The notes under the pieces: generated by a model
Told to the model about the DNA's origin: nothing
Databases searched by the model: none
What the model saw: only the letters and a program-made list of their open reading frames with translations
Position numbers and translations under genes: made by a program
NCBI RefSeq assembly: GCF_012272855.1
Contig: NZ_JAAXCQ010000002.1
Location: 186,001-250,000, forward strand
DNA from: Arenibacter sp. 6A1
GTDB lineage: Bacteria; Bacteroidota; Bacteroidia; Flavobacteriales; Flavobacteriaceae
Direction: 5' to 3'
DNA length: 64,000 nucleotides
Shown here: positions 45,781-55,152 of the stretch, in pieces
How positions within the stretch are numbered: the first letter of the stretch is position 1
Layout: every line of letters starts with the position of its first letter

Positions 45781-47157
45781 CTACTGATTGAACTTAATTT
45801 TCCGTTCAATAGCCATTATCATGGCATTGGCAATATCTTTTCCAGTAGCATTTTCTATCCCTTCCAATCCTGGGGAAGAATTCACCTCTAACAGCAAGGG
45901 TCCTTTATTAGATCGAATAATATCGACTCCTGCCACTGCTAAGTTCAATACTTTGGCCGCCTTGAGGGCCAGCTTTTTTTCTTCGGCAGTAATTTTCACA
46001 ACCGAGGCTTTTCCTCCTTGGTGGATATTAGCTCGGAACTCGCCTTTTTCTGCTTGGCGCTGCATAGAAGCCACTACTCTGCCATTGACCACAAAGCAAC
46101 GGATATCCTGACCGTTAGCTTCTTTGATAAACTCTTGCACCAGAATATTGGTCTGTACACTTTTAAAGGCGTTGATAACGCTTTCTGCGGCCTTATTGGT
46201 TTCTGCCAAAACCACCCCTTTTCCTTGTGTGCTTTCCAAAAGCTTAATGATTAGCGGAGCCCCGTTGACCATTCTTATCAGGTCCTTGGTATCCATGGGC
46301 GATTTAGCAAAACCGGTAATCGGAATATGAATATCGTTTTTAGAAAATAGTTGTGAGGCAAATAATTTGTCTCTGGATTGAGTGATGGCCTCGGCCGAAT
46401 TTAGGCAATACACCCCTAAATTATCGAATTGTCTAATTAAGGCACAGCCATAAAAGGTAACTGCTGGTTTAATCCTCGGAATAATAGCATCGAACTCATT
46501 CAATATATTACCGCCTCTATAGCGGATCTCTGGAGAATTGGCATCCAATTTCATATAGGCATGCTCCACGTTTAGAAATACCATTTCGTGTCCTCTGGCC
46601 TCTCCGGCTTCCATCAACCTTTTGTTGCTGTACAAGGCGGGGTTACTGGCCAAAATCGCAATCTTGAGTCCAGTTTTTTCCTTAACCTGGGAGGCGTATT
46701 TTTCGGCTATTTCATCTTCCGAAAACTCCTTGAAGCTATAGCTAATCGCAGAATTCACCATAAAACGGTCGTTTAGAGCTTCTCTTCCCAAAAGCATTCT
46801 GTACTCCATGGTATCTCTATTGGCAAGGGTCAGTTCTATCTCAAAAACATTCTCTCCTATTTTTACAGGTGTTTTGATCACAAACCGCTCTTCGGATATC
46901 CCTGAAGAACTTTTTACGGTTCTTCTATCGACCAATTTAGCCAAACATTCTATATTAATGCTCCTATTATCCTGTAAGGGGTTAACCTCGAACCTTACCC
47001 ATTCATGGGCGCCCTTAGAGATTACCTTTATATTATTTGCCTGTATTGAAGAGGTTTTTGCTCCAGAATCTACCCTTGCCTTAATGGCCGGAATTCCCAA
47101 TTCTTCGAACACACACCATTCTTCACTACCAATAATACCCAGGTTATTATTATCCAT
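45781..47157 (-). CDS. fusion of zinc-protease-like domain and RimK-type ATP-grasp ligase
   Basis: A protein of 458 residues. Residues about 1-140 form the retropepsin-like 'ATP-dependent zinc protease' domain ([19 protein letters not shown], the DSGA motif, and [12 protein letters not shown]). Residues about 165-455 are a RimK-family ATP-grasp ligase ([70 protein letters not shown]). RimK ligases add glutamate to protein C-termini. Fusion suggests an adder and a possible trimmer in one chain; the target is unknown. Complete. Confidence 0.88.
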   Translation of the reverse strand: MDNNNLGIIGSEEWCVFEELGIPAIKARVDSGAKTSSIQANNIKVISKGAHEWVRFEVNPLQDNRSINIECLAKLVDRRTVKSSSGISEERFVIKTPVKIGENVFEIELTLANRDTMEYRMLLGREALNDRFMVNSAISYSFKEFSEDEIAEKYASQVKEKTGLKIAILASNPALYSNKRLMEAGEARGHEMVFLNVEHAYMKLDANSPEIRYRGGNILNEFDAIIPRIKPAVTFYGCALIRQFDNLGVYCLNSAEAITQSRDKLFASQLFSKNDIHIPITGFAKSPMDTKDLIRMVNGAPLIIKLLESTQGKGVVLAETNKAAESVINAFKSVQTNILVQEFIKEANGQDIRCFVVNGRVVASMQRQAEKGEFRANIHQGGKASVVKITAEEKKLALKAAKVLNLAVAGVDIIRSNKGPLLLEVNSSPGLEGIENATGKDIANAMIMAIERKIKFNQ

Positions 47158-47263
47158 ACCTTTTGCTATATTTTTATAGTGGCTAAATTCAATCTTTTCA
47201 GAATTTGCTTCACTATTTTATCATTAATTATTTATTAAATTTTTTAAGTGCGCTGCAATTAGA

Positions 47264-47680
47264 TTACACTTTAAACATTTCTTCTTGCTCACTAAAGCAT
47301 TTAAACTCTATTGTATGTCCGTTTGGATCTTGCACAAAAAAGGAAGTATGTTCGCCACTCTTGTTCTCTAAAAAAAGAGTTTTTTCGGTGAGCTTAACCT
47401 CCGATTCAGCTATTCTCTGATAGCATTTCTCCCAAGTTACTTTATCTAGGATGACCCCAAAATGAAAAGCCGGCAACATTGAATTTTCAAATTTATAGGT
47501 TTTAAATACAAAATTAAATTCCCCAGCCTTCGTAAAGGTAATCTGATTTCCAAACAAATCAATATCTAACCAATGAGAAGCAAATCGGCCTAGATGCGCT
47601 CCTAGTAGATGGACATAAAATTCTTTGGTTTTGGAAATGCTCAAACAGGGCAATGACAAATGAAAAGGCGCTTTTTTCAT
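47264..47680 (-). CDS. VOC-family (glyoxalase-like) protein
   Basis: A protein of 138 residues with the VOC fold: APFHLSLPCLSISKTKEFY at the start, central LPAFHFGVIL and C-terminal FVQDPNGHTIEFKCF. His, His and Glu metal ligands are in place. Substrate not known. It stands alone between the RimK fusion and the RMD1 gene. Confidence 0.85.
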   Translation of the reverse strand: MKKAPFHLSLPCLSISKTKEFYVHLLGAHLGRFASHWLDIDLFGNQITFTKAGEFNFVFKTYKFENSMLPAFHFGVILDKVTWEKCYQRIAESEVKLTEKTLFLENKSGEHTSFFVQDPNGHTIEFKCFSEQEEMFKV

Positions 47681-47729
47681 AAAGGCTAAATTTAAACATC
47701 ATCTAATGTGGCTATTGGCAATATACAGC

Positions 47730-48509
47730 TTAGCGAATTAAACGGAGCACAAAAAGATCTAAGACCTCTACTAAAATCAGGATAATAATGATCCATTCTA
47801 GCCTACTGCTTTCCCTATGATCTAAAATATCCTTAAAAAGCCCTAGATTTTCCTTAATAATTTCTATTCGCTCATGAATATTCCGATATCTATTCTTTAG
47901 GTCGAACGTTTGTTTAAGCGCTACATTTAATTTATTGAGGCTTTCATTTTCCCAAGTACTGTCGGGCTCATCAAATATATACAGGTTTTCGGTAATCTGA
48001 TTTTTAATATTCAGCACCTTCCCTATAAATCGCTTTAATTTAATCCCCGAAATATTAAGCCTTCCGTGTTGTTCTAAATATTTTGTATGCTCGTTGGTTT
48101 CTCCCAACAGCTCTTCAGAGATCAGGGAGTACCTGTCCAGGGCTACAGAATGAGACGTATTTAACATCACCAACCTAATAAAATCGGAATCAAAATTTGG
48201 TAAAACTACTTTATCAAAGGCCACCTCTTGGTGGCCTTCGATAATTTCTACTTGCATTGTTTCCGTTAACTGTGGAGACCCTCCCTCTTTGGAGAGCTCC
48301 CTTAAGGAATATAATATGCGTTGCATCTCCTTTTCGGAATGATTGAAGAAGGAGACCAAGCCGTATTGAAATATGTAAACAAACTTCTTATCGCCATTTT
48401 TCAAATAAAGCTCCTCACTGTCCGAATATAAGATCTCTAAAGGCAAAAGCGATTTACACTGTCTTATATTTAAGGACGAAGCTATATGAAAGGCTACGAC
48501 TTTATACAT
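47730..48509 (-). CDS. RMD1/DUF155-family membrane protein
   Basis: A protein of 259 residues, the length and pattern of the DUF155 family: N-terminal alpha/beta part (KKFVYIFQYGLVSFFNHSE), helical middle, and the FRLKNRYRNIHERIEIIKEN-like stretch near 205-225. A C-terminal membrane anchor follows (LEWIIIILILVEVLDLFVL). Eukaryotic relatives work in mitochondria; the bacterial role is not established. It is 5 bp after the small acidic gene, so it belongs to the same minus-strand operon. Confidence 0.8.
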   Translation of the reverse strand: MYKVVAFHIASSLNIRQCKSLLPLEILYSDSEELYLKNGDKKFVYIFQYGLVSFFNHSEKEMQRILYSLRELSKEGGSPQLTETMQVEIIEGHQEVAFDKVVLPNFDSDFIRLVMLNTSHSVALDRYSLISEELLGETNEHTKYLEQHGRLNISGIKLKRFIGKVLNIKNQITENLYIFDEPDSTWENESLNKLNVALKQTFDLKNRYRNIHERIEIIKENLGLFKDILDHRESSRLEWIIIILILVEVLDLFVLRLIR

Positions 48510-48514
48510 GGGAT

Positions 48515-48829
48515 TTAGTCATCATCTTCCCCGTCCTCTACTGCTTCGATATCGACATCGGGAATAGCATCTGGATCATTATCGTCAAAATCCTCATAGT
48601 CATCTTCGTCATAATTGGCCATGGTTTTTTCTAACTTGGCACTAATTTTAACTAGGTATTTGGTATCTTCCGTTGTAACCTCAACAGCTTCTATACGTTC
48701 TCCTTGTGCATTTTTAAAGGAGATGATATTTAAATCATCGTATCCATCTGGATACTTTTCCACCAAAAGCTTAAGCACCTCTGGGGTCAGCTTTTTAAAG
48801 TCTACTATAACTCTCTTTAAATTATCCAT
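48515..48829 (-). CDS. small protein with acidic tail
   Basis: A protein of 104 residues. Residues 1-70 are a compact alpha/beta domain (VIVDFKKLTPEVLKLLVEKY, IEAVEVTTEDTKYLVKISAK). The last 35 residues are almost all Asp and Glu. I recall it as conserved in flavobacteria without a reliable function (some entries carry doubtful names). It lies between the DHS-like gene (3 bp) and the RMD1 gene (5 bp). Confidence 0.65.
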   Translation of the reverse strand: MDNLKRVIVDFKKLTPEVLKLLVEKYPDGYDDLNIISFKNAQGERIEAVEVTTEDTKYLVKISAKLEKTMANYDEDDYEDFDDNDPDAIPDVDIEAVEDGEDDD

Positions 48830-48832
48830 AAA

Positions 48833-49810
48833 CTACATATCTAGAAGGTAAGCAAAAACTAATGGAGCCACGATGGTCGCATCACTTTCGATAATAAATT
48901 TGGGCGTATTGATATCCAATTTCCCCCAAGTTATTTTTTCGTTGGGCACAGCACCGGAATAGGAACCATAACTAGTAGTAGAGTCACTGATTTGACAGAA
49001 GTAACTCCAGAATGGCGTATCTGTGCGTTCTAGATCCTGATACAGCATTGGCACAACACAGATCGGGAAATCACCGGCGATACCACCACCTATTTGGAAA
49101 AACCCGATTCCATTTTGAGAATTGGCCGTGTACCAATCTGCTAAAAAGGTCATATACTCGATACCAGATTTCATCGTACTTGCCTTCAATTCTCCTTTCA
49201 CTACGTAAGAAGCAAAGATGTTCCCCATAGTACTATCTTCCCAACCTGGGCAAACGATAGGCAAGTTTTTCTCGGCGGCAGCATACATCCAAGAGTCCTT
49301 AAGGTCTATTTCGTAGTATTCTTCCAAGACACCAGAAAGCAACAACTTATACATAAATTCGTGCGGGAAATAACGCTCTCCTGCTGCTTCTGCATCTTTC
49401 CAAATTTTCACGATATGTTTTTGTAACCTACGGAAAGCTTCGTGTTCTGGGATACAAGTATCGGTAACCCTATTTAAGCCTTTCTCTAACAAATCCCACT
49501 CGTCCTGAGGTGTAAGATCGCGATAATTAGGCACTCTTTTATAGTGTGAGTGTGCCACTAAGTTCATGATATCTTCTTCTAAGTTCGCTCCGGTACAAGA
49601 AATGATCTGCACTTTATCCTGACGGATAACCTCGGCAAAAATCTTACCTATTTCCGCTGTACTCATGGCACCAGCTAAGGACACCAACATTTTGGACCCT
49701 TGTTTTAACTGATCTTCGTATCCTTTGGCAGCATCTACTAAGGCTGCAGCATTAAAATGCAAATAATATTTCTCGATAAAATTGGAGATTGCTCCTTTAT
49801 TCTTCGTCAT
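48833..49810 (-). CDS. deoxyhypusine-synthase-like enzyme, probably homospermidine synthase
   Basis: Start taken at MTKNKGAISNFIEKYY (49810, 325 residues), overlapping the agmatinase gene by 14 bp; the frame opens nine codons earlier. NAD-binding and active-site segments of the deoxyhypusine synthase family are present: VSLAGAMSTAEIGKI, SCTGANLEED, GIGFFQIGGG. The catalytic lysine is in ITWGKLDINTPKF. Bacteria lack eIF5A, so transfer of the aminobutyl group to putrescine to make homospermidine is the likelier reaction. Genes for arginine decarboxylase and agmatinase directly upstream would supply putrescine. Substrate assignment is inference. Confidence 0.85.
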   Translation of the reverse strand: MTKNKGAISNFIEKYYLHFNAAALVDAAKGYEDQLKQGSKMLVSLAGAMSTAEIGKIFAEVIRQDKVQIISCTGANLEEDIMNLVAHSHYKRVPNYRDLTPQDEWDLLEKGLNRVTDTCIPEHEAFRRLQKHIVKIWKDAEAAGERYFPHEFMYKLLLSGVLEEYYEIDLKDSWMYAAAEKNLPIVCPGWEDSTMGNIFASYVVKGELKASTMKSGIEYMTFLADWYTANSQNGIGFFQIGGGIAGDFPICVVPMLYQDLERTDTPFWSYFCQISDSTTSYGSYSGAVPNEKITWGKLDINTPKFIIESDATIVAPLVFAYLLDM

Positions 49811-50741
49811 CTTCAAATTTTGAATGGTTATTGCCAACTTGTTTAGAATCTACTGCATACGAATTGTCATATTCATCGTTTACAGCTTCTCCCATAAATT
49901 TATAACTTAACATTTTATAATACAATTTTGCAGCAAGGAAATCGGACGATCTTTCATGTTCGTTCGGACAAAGTTCCACGATGTCAAATCCTACTACATT
50001 CTTGTCTTCGAATACCTGTTTTAAGAACTCTAAAGCCTCATAATACAACAATCCGCCTGGTTCTGGAGTACCGGTCGAAGGCATAATGGACGGGTCTAAA
50101 GCATCGAGGTCGAAAGTAATGAAAACATTGTCTGTCATCAGGTCAATAGCCTTATCCATCCAATACTCGTCATTGACCATATCATGGGCAAAAAAGGTCT
50201 TTTCCTCATCCATAAAGGTCTTTTCAATAGCATCCATACTACGGATCCCTACTTGGATAAGGTTGGTTGTTTGGCTTGCTTCATGAACGGCACAGGCATG
50301 GTTATACTTTGTTCCATCATACGATTTCCTCAAATCGGCATGAGCATCGATATGCAATACCGTAAGGTTGTCGAAACATTCGTTAAACGCCTTAATTGTC
50401 CCTATAGAAATGGAGTGTTCTCCTCCAAAGATCGTAACGAATTTATTGCGTTTAATATATTCCTTGGTGGTTCTGTGCACGGCATTCACCATTGCTTCTG
50501 GCGAGCTGTTTTCGGCTACGGCATCGGCTAAATAAATTCCTTGTTGATATACTTCTGTACCTGTTTCAATATCGTACAGTTCCATGTTGGCAGATGCTTC
50601 CAAAAAGGCATCAGGGCCCTTATCGGCTCCTTTTCCCCAGGAACTGGTTCCATCATAAGGTACTGGAATCAGTACCACTTTAGCTTTTTCCAATTGCGCA
50701 AACTCGTCTGGAATGCCAGCGTAATTGTTTGTTGTAATCAT
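49797..50741 (-). CDS. speB: agmatinase
   Basis: A ureohydrolase of 314 residues converting agmatine to putrescine and urea. The manganese-binding motifs of the arginase/agmatinase family are complete: FGGEHSISIG, HIDAHADLR and FDLDALDPSIMPSTGTPEPG. It lies 19 bp after the arginine decarboxylase gene and overlaps the DHS-like gene, so the three form one polyamine operon. The short C-terminal tail (SKFEDDEE) is acidic. Confidence 0.92.
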   Translation of the reverse strand: MITTNNYAGIPDEFAQLEKAKVVLIPVPYDGTSSWGKGADKGPDAFLEASANMELYDIETGTEVYQQGIYLADAVAENSSPEAMVNAVHRTTKEYIKRNKFVTIFGGEHSISIGTIKAFNECFDNLTVLHIDAHADLRKSYDGTKYNHACAVHEASQTTNLIQVGIRSMDAIEKTFMDEEKTFFAHDMVNDEYWMDKAIDLMTDNVFITFDLDALDPSIMPSTGTPEPGGLLYYEALEFLKQVFEDKNVVGFDIVELCPNEHERSSDFLAAKLYYKMLSYKFMGEAVNDEYDNSYAVDSKQVGNNHSKFEDDEE

Positions 50742-50760
50742 TTTTTAAAGTTTATTGTTT

Positions 50761-52218
50761 TTATAGGTCAGATCCAATTTTACCCTTCACCTTTGACTTA
50801 GTAACAACCTCTTCCTTTTGCCCCATATCATAGCCCAAAATTCGTAGTAGGTCATCTGCCTTTTGTTGTTCACTAAATAATTCGGTTGAAATATTCCCTT
50901 CTTCGTCCTTATCTATTAAAATATGTTTTGGATGTGGGATAAGACAATGTTGTAATCCCCCATAACCCCCAATAGATTCCTGATAAGCGCCAGTATTAAA
51001 GAAGCCTATATACAAAGGCTTGTCCTTCTTATACTTTGGCAAGTATATCGCGTTCATGTTTTGCTCACTGTTGTAATAATCATCGCTATCACAGGTGAGT
51101 CCTCCCAACAACACACGTTCGTACTCATCTTGCCAACGGTTCACCGCCAACATAATAAACCGTTTGTTTATTGCCCAAGTATCTGGTAAAGTAGTAATGA
51201 AAGAAGAATCGATCATGTTCCACTTCTCACGGTCATTTTGTTGCTTTTGATACAAGATTTCATAGATAGCTCCTCCGCTTTCCCCTACTGTAAAACTTCC
51301 GAATTCGGTAAAAATATTAGGTACCGCCACATCTGCTTCTGCACAAGATATGTTGATTTGATTAATAATCTCATCAATCATATATTGATAATCATAATCG
51401 AAGGTCAACGAATTCTTAATCGGGAAACCACCGCCAATATTAAGACTGTCCAAGGAAGGGCAAATCTTTTTTAACCTAATATACACCTTCAAACACTTTA
51501 CCAATTCGTTCCAATAATACGCATTATCACGGATCCCGGTATTGATAAAGAAATGGAGCATTTTAAGCTCTAACTTATCATTGTCCTTGATTTGATTTTC
51601 ATAAAAAGGTACAATATTTTTATATCCGATTCCCAAACGAGAGGTATAAAACTCAAATTTAGGCTCTTCCTCAGAAGCAATACGGATACCTACCTTAAAG
51701 GTATCGTTTATAGCTTCGGACAACAAATCGATCTCCTCATAGTTATCGATGATCGGAATACAGTTCTGATGCCCATTATTGATAAGCCTGGCTATATTGG
51801 AAATATATTGATCTCTTTTAAACCCATTGCAAATAACATAGGTATTATCCTTGATCCTCCCTGTTTCCTTTAATTTTTCCACGATATTAATATCAAATGC
51901 CGAAGAGGTTTCGATATGGATATCATTTTTTAAAGCTTCGTTTAAAACCGGTTTAAAATGGGAACTTTTTGTACAATAACAATAATGATATTTACCTTTA
52001 TAGTTATGTTTTTCCATGGAAATCTTAAACCACTCCTTTGCTCTAGTGATGTTATCACTAATTTTTGGCAGATAGGTAAATTTTAATGGACTACCGTATT
52101 TTTCTACCAATTCCATAAGCGGGATGTCATGAAATTTTAGGTTATCGCCATCCAAGGTAAACTCTTCTTGCGGAAAATAATAAGTTTGATCAATGAGATT
52201 AATATACTTTGTGTTCAT
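50761..52218 (-). CDS. speA: arginine decarboxylase (PLP, fold III)
   Basis: An enzyme of 485 residues making agmatine from arginine. The PLP lysine is in YCYCTKSSHFKP (Lys 84). The glycine-rich phosphate site LNIGGGFPIK and the C-terminal FFNTGAYQESIGGYGGLQHC are typical of the short SpeA found in Bacteroidota (the E. coli form is longer). First gene of the operon speA, speB, DHS-like, acidic protein and RMD1. Upstream (52219-52653) I see no clear promoter or gene. Confidence 0.9.
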   Translation of the reverse strand: MNTKYINLIDQTYYFPQEEFTLDGDNLKFHDIPLMELVEKYGSPLKFTYLPKISDNITRAKEWFKISMEKHNYKGKYHYCYCTKSSHFKPVLNEALKNDIHIETSSAFDINIVEKLKETGRIKDNTYVICNGFKRDQYISNIARLINNGHQNCIPIIDNYEEIDLLSEAINDTFKVGIRIASEEEPKFEFYTSRLGIGYKNIVPFYENQIKDNDKLELKMLHFFINTGIRDNAYYWNELVKCLKVYIRLKKICPSLDSLNIGGGFPIKNSLTFDYDYQYMIDEIINQINISCAEADVAVPNIFTEFGSFTVGESGGAIYEILYQKQQNDREKWNMIDSSFITTLPDTWAINKRFIMLAVNRWQDEYERVLLGGLTCDSDDYYNSEQNMNAIYLPKYKKDKPLYIGFFNTGAYQESIGGYGGLQHCLIPHPKHILIDKDEEGNISTELFSEQQKADDLLRILGYDMGQKEEVVTKSKVKGKIGSDL

Positions 52219-52653
52219 TTCAAAAAATATGATGGATTGTAAATAGGTAAATACTTTAACAAGTTACTACAATTACCGTTAAACCAAAATTTCTTTTCTG
52301 GTAGTAGGTACAAAAAAATATTCGTGCTGACTGGACACAATTGAAGATAAACTTGAAATTAGCTTTAAATATTGGCTATCCATACCATAGGAATGCACTA
52401 AGTAAAACCTCTTAGTATCCACAAGTCTCAATATAAAAAAATGGTTCATTAAATTCTGCTAAGTGCAATTGTCCTAAACAAAATATGCTGCTTATTTGAC
52501 GTGACAAATGAAAACAAAAAAAATGAAAAAACAAGCGTTTTAATTTTTTTTACCACCTAAGGACCCACAAATTTAACATAGCAGCCCATTTTAGCCACAA
52601 TCAATTGACTACTACAGAATTATATTTTATATTTATTTAAAAAAAAGCGACCT
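52219..52653. other. 430-bp divergent intergenic region
   Basis: AT-rich region between the speA start and the exported protein gene. It must hold both promoters, but no TAnnTTTG box at a proper distance is convincing and I see no gene or repeat. Confidence 0.4.
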
Positions 52654-53382
52654 ATGTGCACCAAATTAGACGTAAATCGGCTATTCTTATTTCTTTTCTT
52701 TATCTCGTTTTTTGGTGCCAAGGCGCAAATACCTTCCAATGTTTATTATTATTCTGAAAAATTAAACGGAAAAACAATTGAACATGAATTAAAAATAGAC
52801 AGTAGTTATTTTATCCACAGCAGCTATCAAACTTCGCCTGCAAAATTTATAGCTACCAGGGGTGGATATTACACTCTCGAAAACGACCACTTGAAGGTCC
52901 AATTCGAATTCAACTCTAACTACCAAAAAGATTCATTGACCTCTATAGTGCTGCCTTATTCGTTACAAAAAGGCACTTTGACCCTGTTAGATCCCAGTCC
53001 GAAGAACTTTAGGCCTCTTCCTAATACCCCACAGGCGCTAGAAGGCAAATGGCTCATAGCCGGGAGAGTTACCGAAGAAGGAGAAAACCGCTGGGACAAT
53101 ACGGGGCCACGAAAGACCATGAAATTCTTAATCAACGGGCATTTTCAATGGATTGCCTTCCATACGGGCACCATGGCTTTTTTGGGTAGTGGTGGGGGCA
53201 CGTATACAGCCCAAGACGGTGTGTATACAGAAAACATCGCTTTCTTCTCCAGAGACAATTCCAGGGCCGGGGCTGTGCTTAGCTTTCAATATAAGGTAAT
53301 TGCCAATGAATGGTACCACAGCGGAAAAAGCAGTAAAGGCGACCCCTTACATGAAATTTGGGCCAAGAGGCCCCTAAAATAG
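52654..53382 (+). CDS. exported protein of unknown function
   Basis: A protein of 242 residues with a signal peptide (about 1-25, ends AKAQ). Two beta-rich parts follow: about 28-115 (VYYYSEKLNGKTIEHELKID) and about 125-240 (LEGKWLIAGRVTEEG, TMKFLINGHFQWIAFHTGT, GGGTYTAQDGVY). The second part has a lipocalin-like look, and Bacteroidota homologues are usually called 'membrane or secreted protein'. No enzyme motif. Confidence 0.7.
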   Translation: MCTKLDVNRLFLFLFFISFFGAKAQIPSNVYYYSEKLNGKTIEHELKIDSSYFIHSSYQTSPAKFIATRGGYYTLENDHLKVQFEFNSNYQKDSLTSIVLPYSLQKGTLTLLDPSPKNFRPLPNTPQALEGKWLIAGRVTEEGENRWDNTGPRKTMKFLINGHFQWIAFHTGTMAFLGSGGGTYTAQDGVYTENIAFFSRDNSRAGAVLSFQYKVIANEWYHSGKSSKGDPLHEIWAKRPLK

Positions 53383-53414
53383 ACTTCTCAGATTCCTAAA
53401 TGCACAGCTATATC

Positions 53415-53497
53415 CGCGTTAGGGACTGCGGCGGCATCCCCGCAGCAGCGCAAGGGATATAGCCAAAGGCCCGCCCGACAAAGGAGGGAACGCCCAA
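53415..53497 (-). repeat. dispersed repeat, copy 5 (reverse orientation)
   Basis: CGCGTTAGGGACTGCGGCGG, CATCCCCGCAGCAGCGCAAG, GGATATAGCC, CCCGCCCGACAAAGGAGGGA and ACGCCCAA on the plus strand. This is the cleanest match to copy 1 in reverse complement. Confidence 0.82.
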
Positions 53498-53570
53498 ATG
53501 ATGATCCAAAAAAGTTATAGAAATATGAAATTCCCCTAGATTGGTTTGAGAAAATAAGGGGTCCTCAAAC

Positions 53571-53599
53571 AAAAATCCCCAGCGGGGCCGGGGATTTTT
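53571..53599. terminator. bidirectional terminator
   Basis: AAAAATCCCC/GGGGATTTTT, 10-bp stem with a GC-rich loop, between convergent genes. Confidence 0.88.
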
Positions 53600-53621
53600 A
53601 TAAATTGAATGGGCGAAAAAA

Positions 53622-54131
53622 TTACGCTACCGCTTTACGGGCAGTACTAATGACCAAGCCAACATTGATAAGCTCACTCCATTTCTGGGCTCTTTTTACC
53701 TCAAAATCTTCGCCGTAAATGTCCTGATTGTCGTAAAAACCAAGAACAACGTTATTCTTGTCCTGCGCTTTAAAACTAAGTTCTAAATACAGTTCTTCTA
53801 ACACAGATTCCCTTTTGGAATTAATCCTTTTTAATTTTGTTTTTGTAATTATTTCGCATTTATCGATCTCATGGATAGAAATTAGCTGGGTTAAAGGCAC
53901 GCCATCCTTTATTTTTGAAAATACCAGTTTGTTCTGGACTTTATCGATTCCGATCATGGAATTTCCCCAATTTTCTTTAACGTCAAGTTTTAAGTTTGCT
54001 TCTTCTGCCACTTGCTTAAACTGCTTAGACATTATTTTTATATCGCTTTTCCCCGCTTTATTAAACAGTAAAAAAGGTAAAAAGGTACACAATACCAGTA
54101 TCCCGGATATTAACAACAGTGATGTATTCAT
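53622..54131 (-). CDS. membrane-anchored protein of unknown function
   Basis: A protein of 169 residues with one N-terminal membrane span (about 4-24, LLISGILVLCTFLPFLLF). A cytoplasmic beta-rich domain follows (VFSKIKDGVPLTQLISIHEI, LYLELSFKAQDKNNVVLGFY). No named family. Monocistronic with a terminator at its end. Confidence 0.65.
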   Translation of the reverse strand: MNTSLLLISGILVLCTFLPFLLFNKAGKSDIKIMSKQFKQVAEEANLKLDVKENWGNSMIGIDKVQNKLVFSKIKDGVPLTQLISIHEIDKCEIITKTKLKRINSKRESVLEELYLELSFKAQDKNNVVLGFYDNQDIYGEDFEVKRAQKWSELINVGLVISTARKAVA

Positions 54132-54270
54132 TTGTATATTATTTTTCTAAAATTATTATTCTTAAAATTTGAAATAGCAGCAGGCCATTGTTAATAATGA
54201 TTAACAGTGGATGCCCTTGCCCGGCCCAAAACCGAATGTTTGAGACCCTGAATTAAATTATGGGAATAGT

Positions 54271-54645
54271 TTAGAAAAAAGTGTGAAAGGGATAAATGAT
54301 AGTAAAGGTATCCAAGCTGACCGACACAGGCTGCTTGGCGTCCATTTTAACAATAGGTTGTCTAAAAGACAGATAGTATCCAGGCTTTATGCTATGTAAA
54401 AAAACCTTGAAATCCCTATTGAATTGATTGACAGCAGGTATTTCGTAAGTACCTGAAATGTTATAAATATTGCCTCGGTGGAGTAATGCTTGATCTACTA
54501 AAGAGTGATCTTTTTGAATTTCTCCTGGAAAATTTTCCACGACATCGTTTGCCACGGAAGTCGACGCCATAGCAATATGACCTATACTTAAGAACAGTAT
54601 AAGCAACATGAATTTACAGAAACCTATTTTACCAGACTTTTGCAT
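54271..54645 (-). CDS. small exported protein
   Basis: A protein of 124 residues with a signal peptide (about 1-28, ends AMAS) and a short beta-rich mature part (GTYEIPAVNQFNRDFKVFLH). No family recognised. It lies 70 bp after moaC on the same strand and may or may not be in that operon. Confidence 0.55.
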   Translation of the reverse strand: MQKSGKIGFCKFMLLILFLSIGHIAMASTSVANDVVENFPGEIQKDHSLVDQALLHRGNIYNISGTYEIPAVNQFNRDFKVFLHSIKPGYYLSFRQPIVKMDAKQPVSVSLDTFTIIYPFHTFF

Positions 54646-54715
54646 TCTACAAAGATAATAGAGAATTGTGCTAAAAAGTTGTTAAGCACTTAATAATATT
54701 TAGTCAAAAAAACAT

Positions 54716-55147
54716 CTAGGCACTCACCCCTATGTCTGACTTTCCCCCTGTTTTCTTGAGGAGCTTAATATTCTGAATCTCAACACCCTTATCTATAGGT
54801 TTTAGCATGTCGTACATATTTAGGGCTACAATACTGGCCCCGTGCATCGCTTCTACTTCGACCCCGGTTTTATAGATGGTCTTTACGGTAATGAGCACTT
54901 GTATTTGTAAGCCATTGATGGTATACGAAATATCGGTGTATTCTATTGGCATTGGGTGACAATCTGGAAGAAGATCGGCCGTTTTTTTCACACCTAACAA
55001 ACCGGCGGCCTTACTCATAGCAAATACATCGCCCTTGGGTACCGTATTATTTTTTATGGCCGTTATAGTTTCTTCCGAACTTACTTGTACTATCGCTTGG
55101 GCTATTGCCGTACGTACCGTAGCTTTTTTATGAGTGATGTCTACCAT
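54716..55147 (-). CDS. moaC: cyclic pyranopterin monophosphate synthase
   Basis: Acts in molybdenum-cofactor synthesis, closing the pyranopterin ring after MoaA. 143 residues beginning MVDITHKKATVRTA, which matches the second Met region of longer homologues, so it lacks about 14 N-terminal residues of the E. coli form. Active-site segments are kept: PKGDVFAMSKAAG, LLPDCHPMPIE, TGVEVEAMHGAS and the lysine loop LLKKTGGKSD. It starts 5 bp after moaE. Confidence 0.93.
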   Translation of the reverse strand: MVDITHKKATVRTAIAQAIVQVSSEETITAIKNNTVPKGDVFAMSKAAGLLGVKKTADLLPDCHPMPIEYTDISYTINGLQIQVLITVKTIYKTGVEVEAMHGASIVALNMYDMLKPIDKGVEIQNIKLLKKTGGKSDIGVSA

Positions 55148-55152
55148 TTCGC

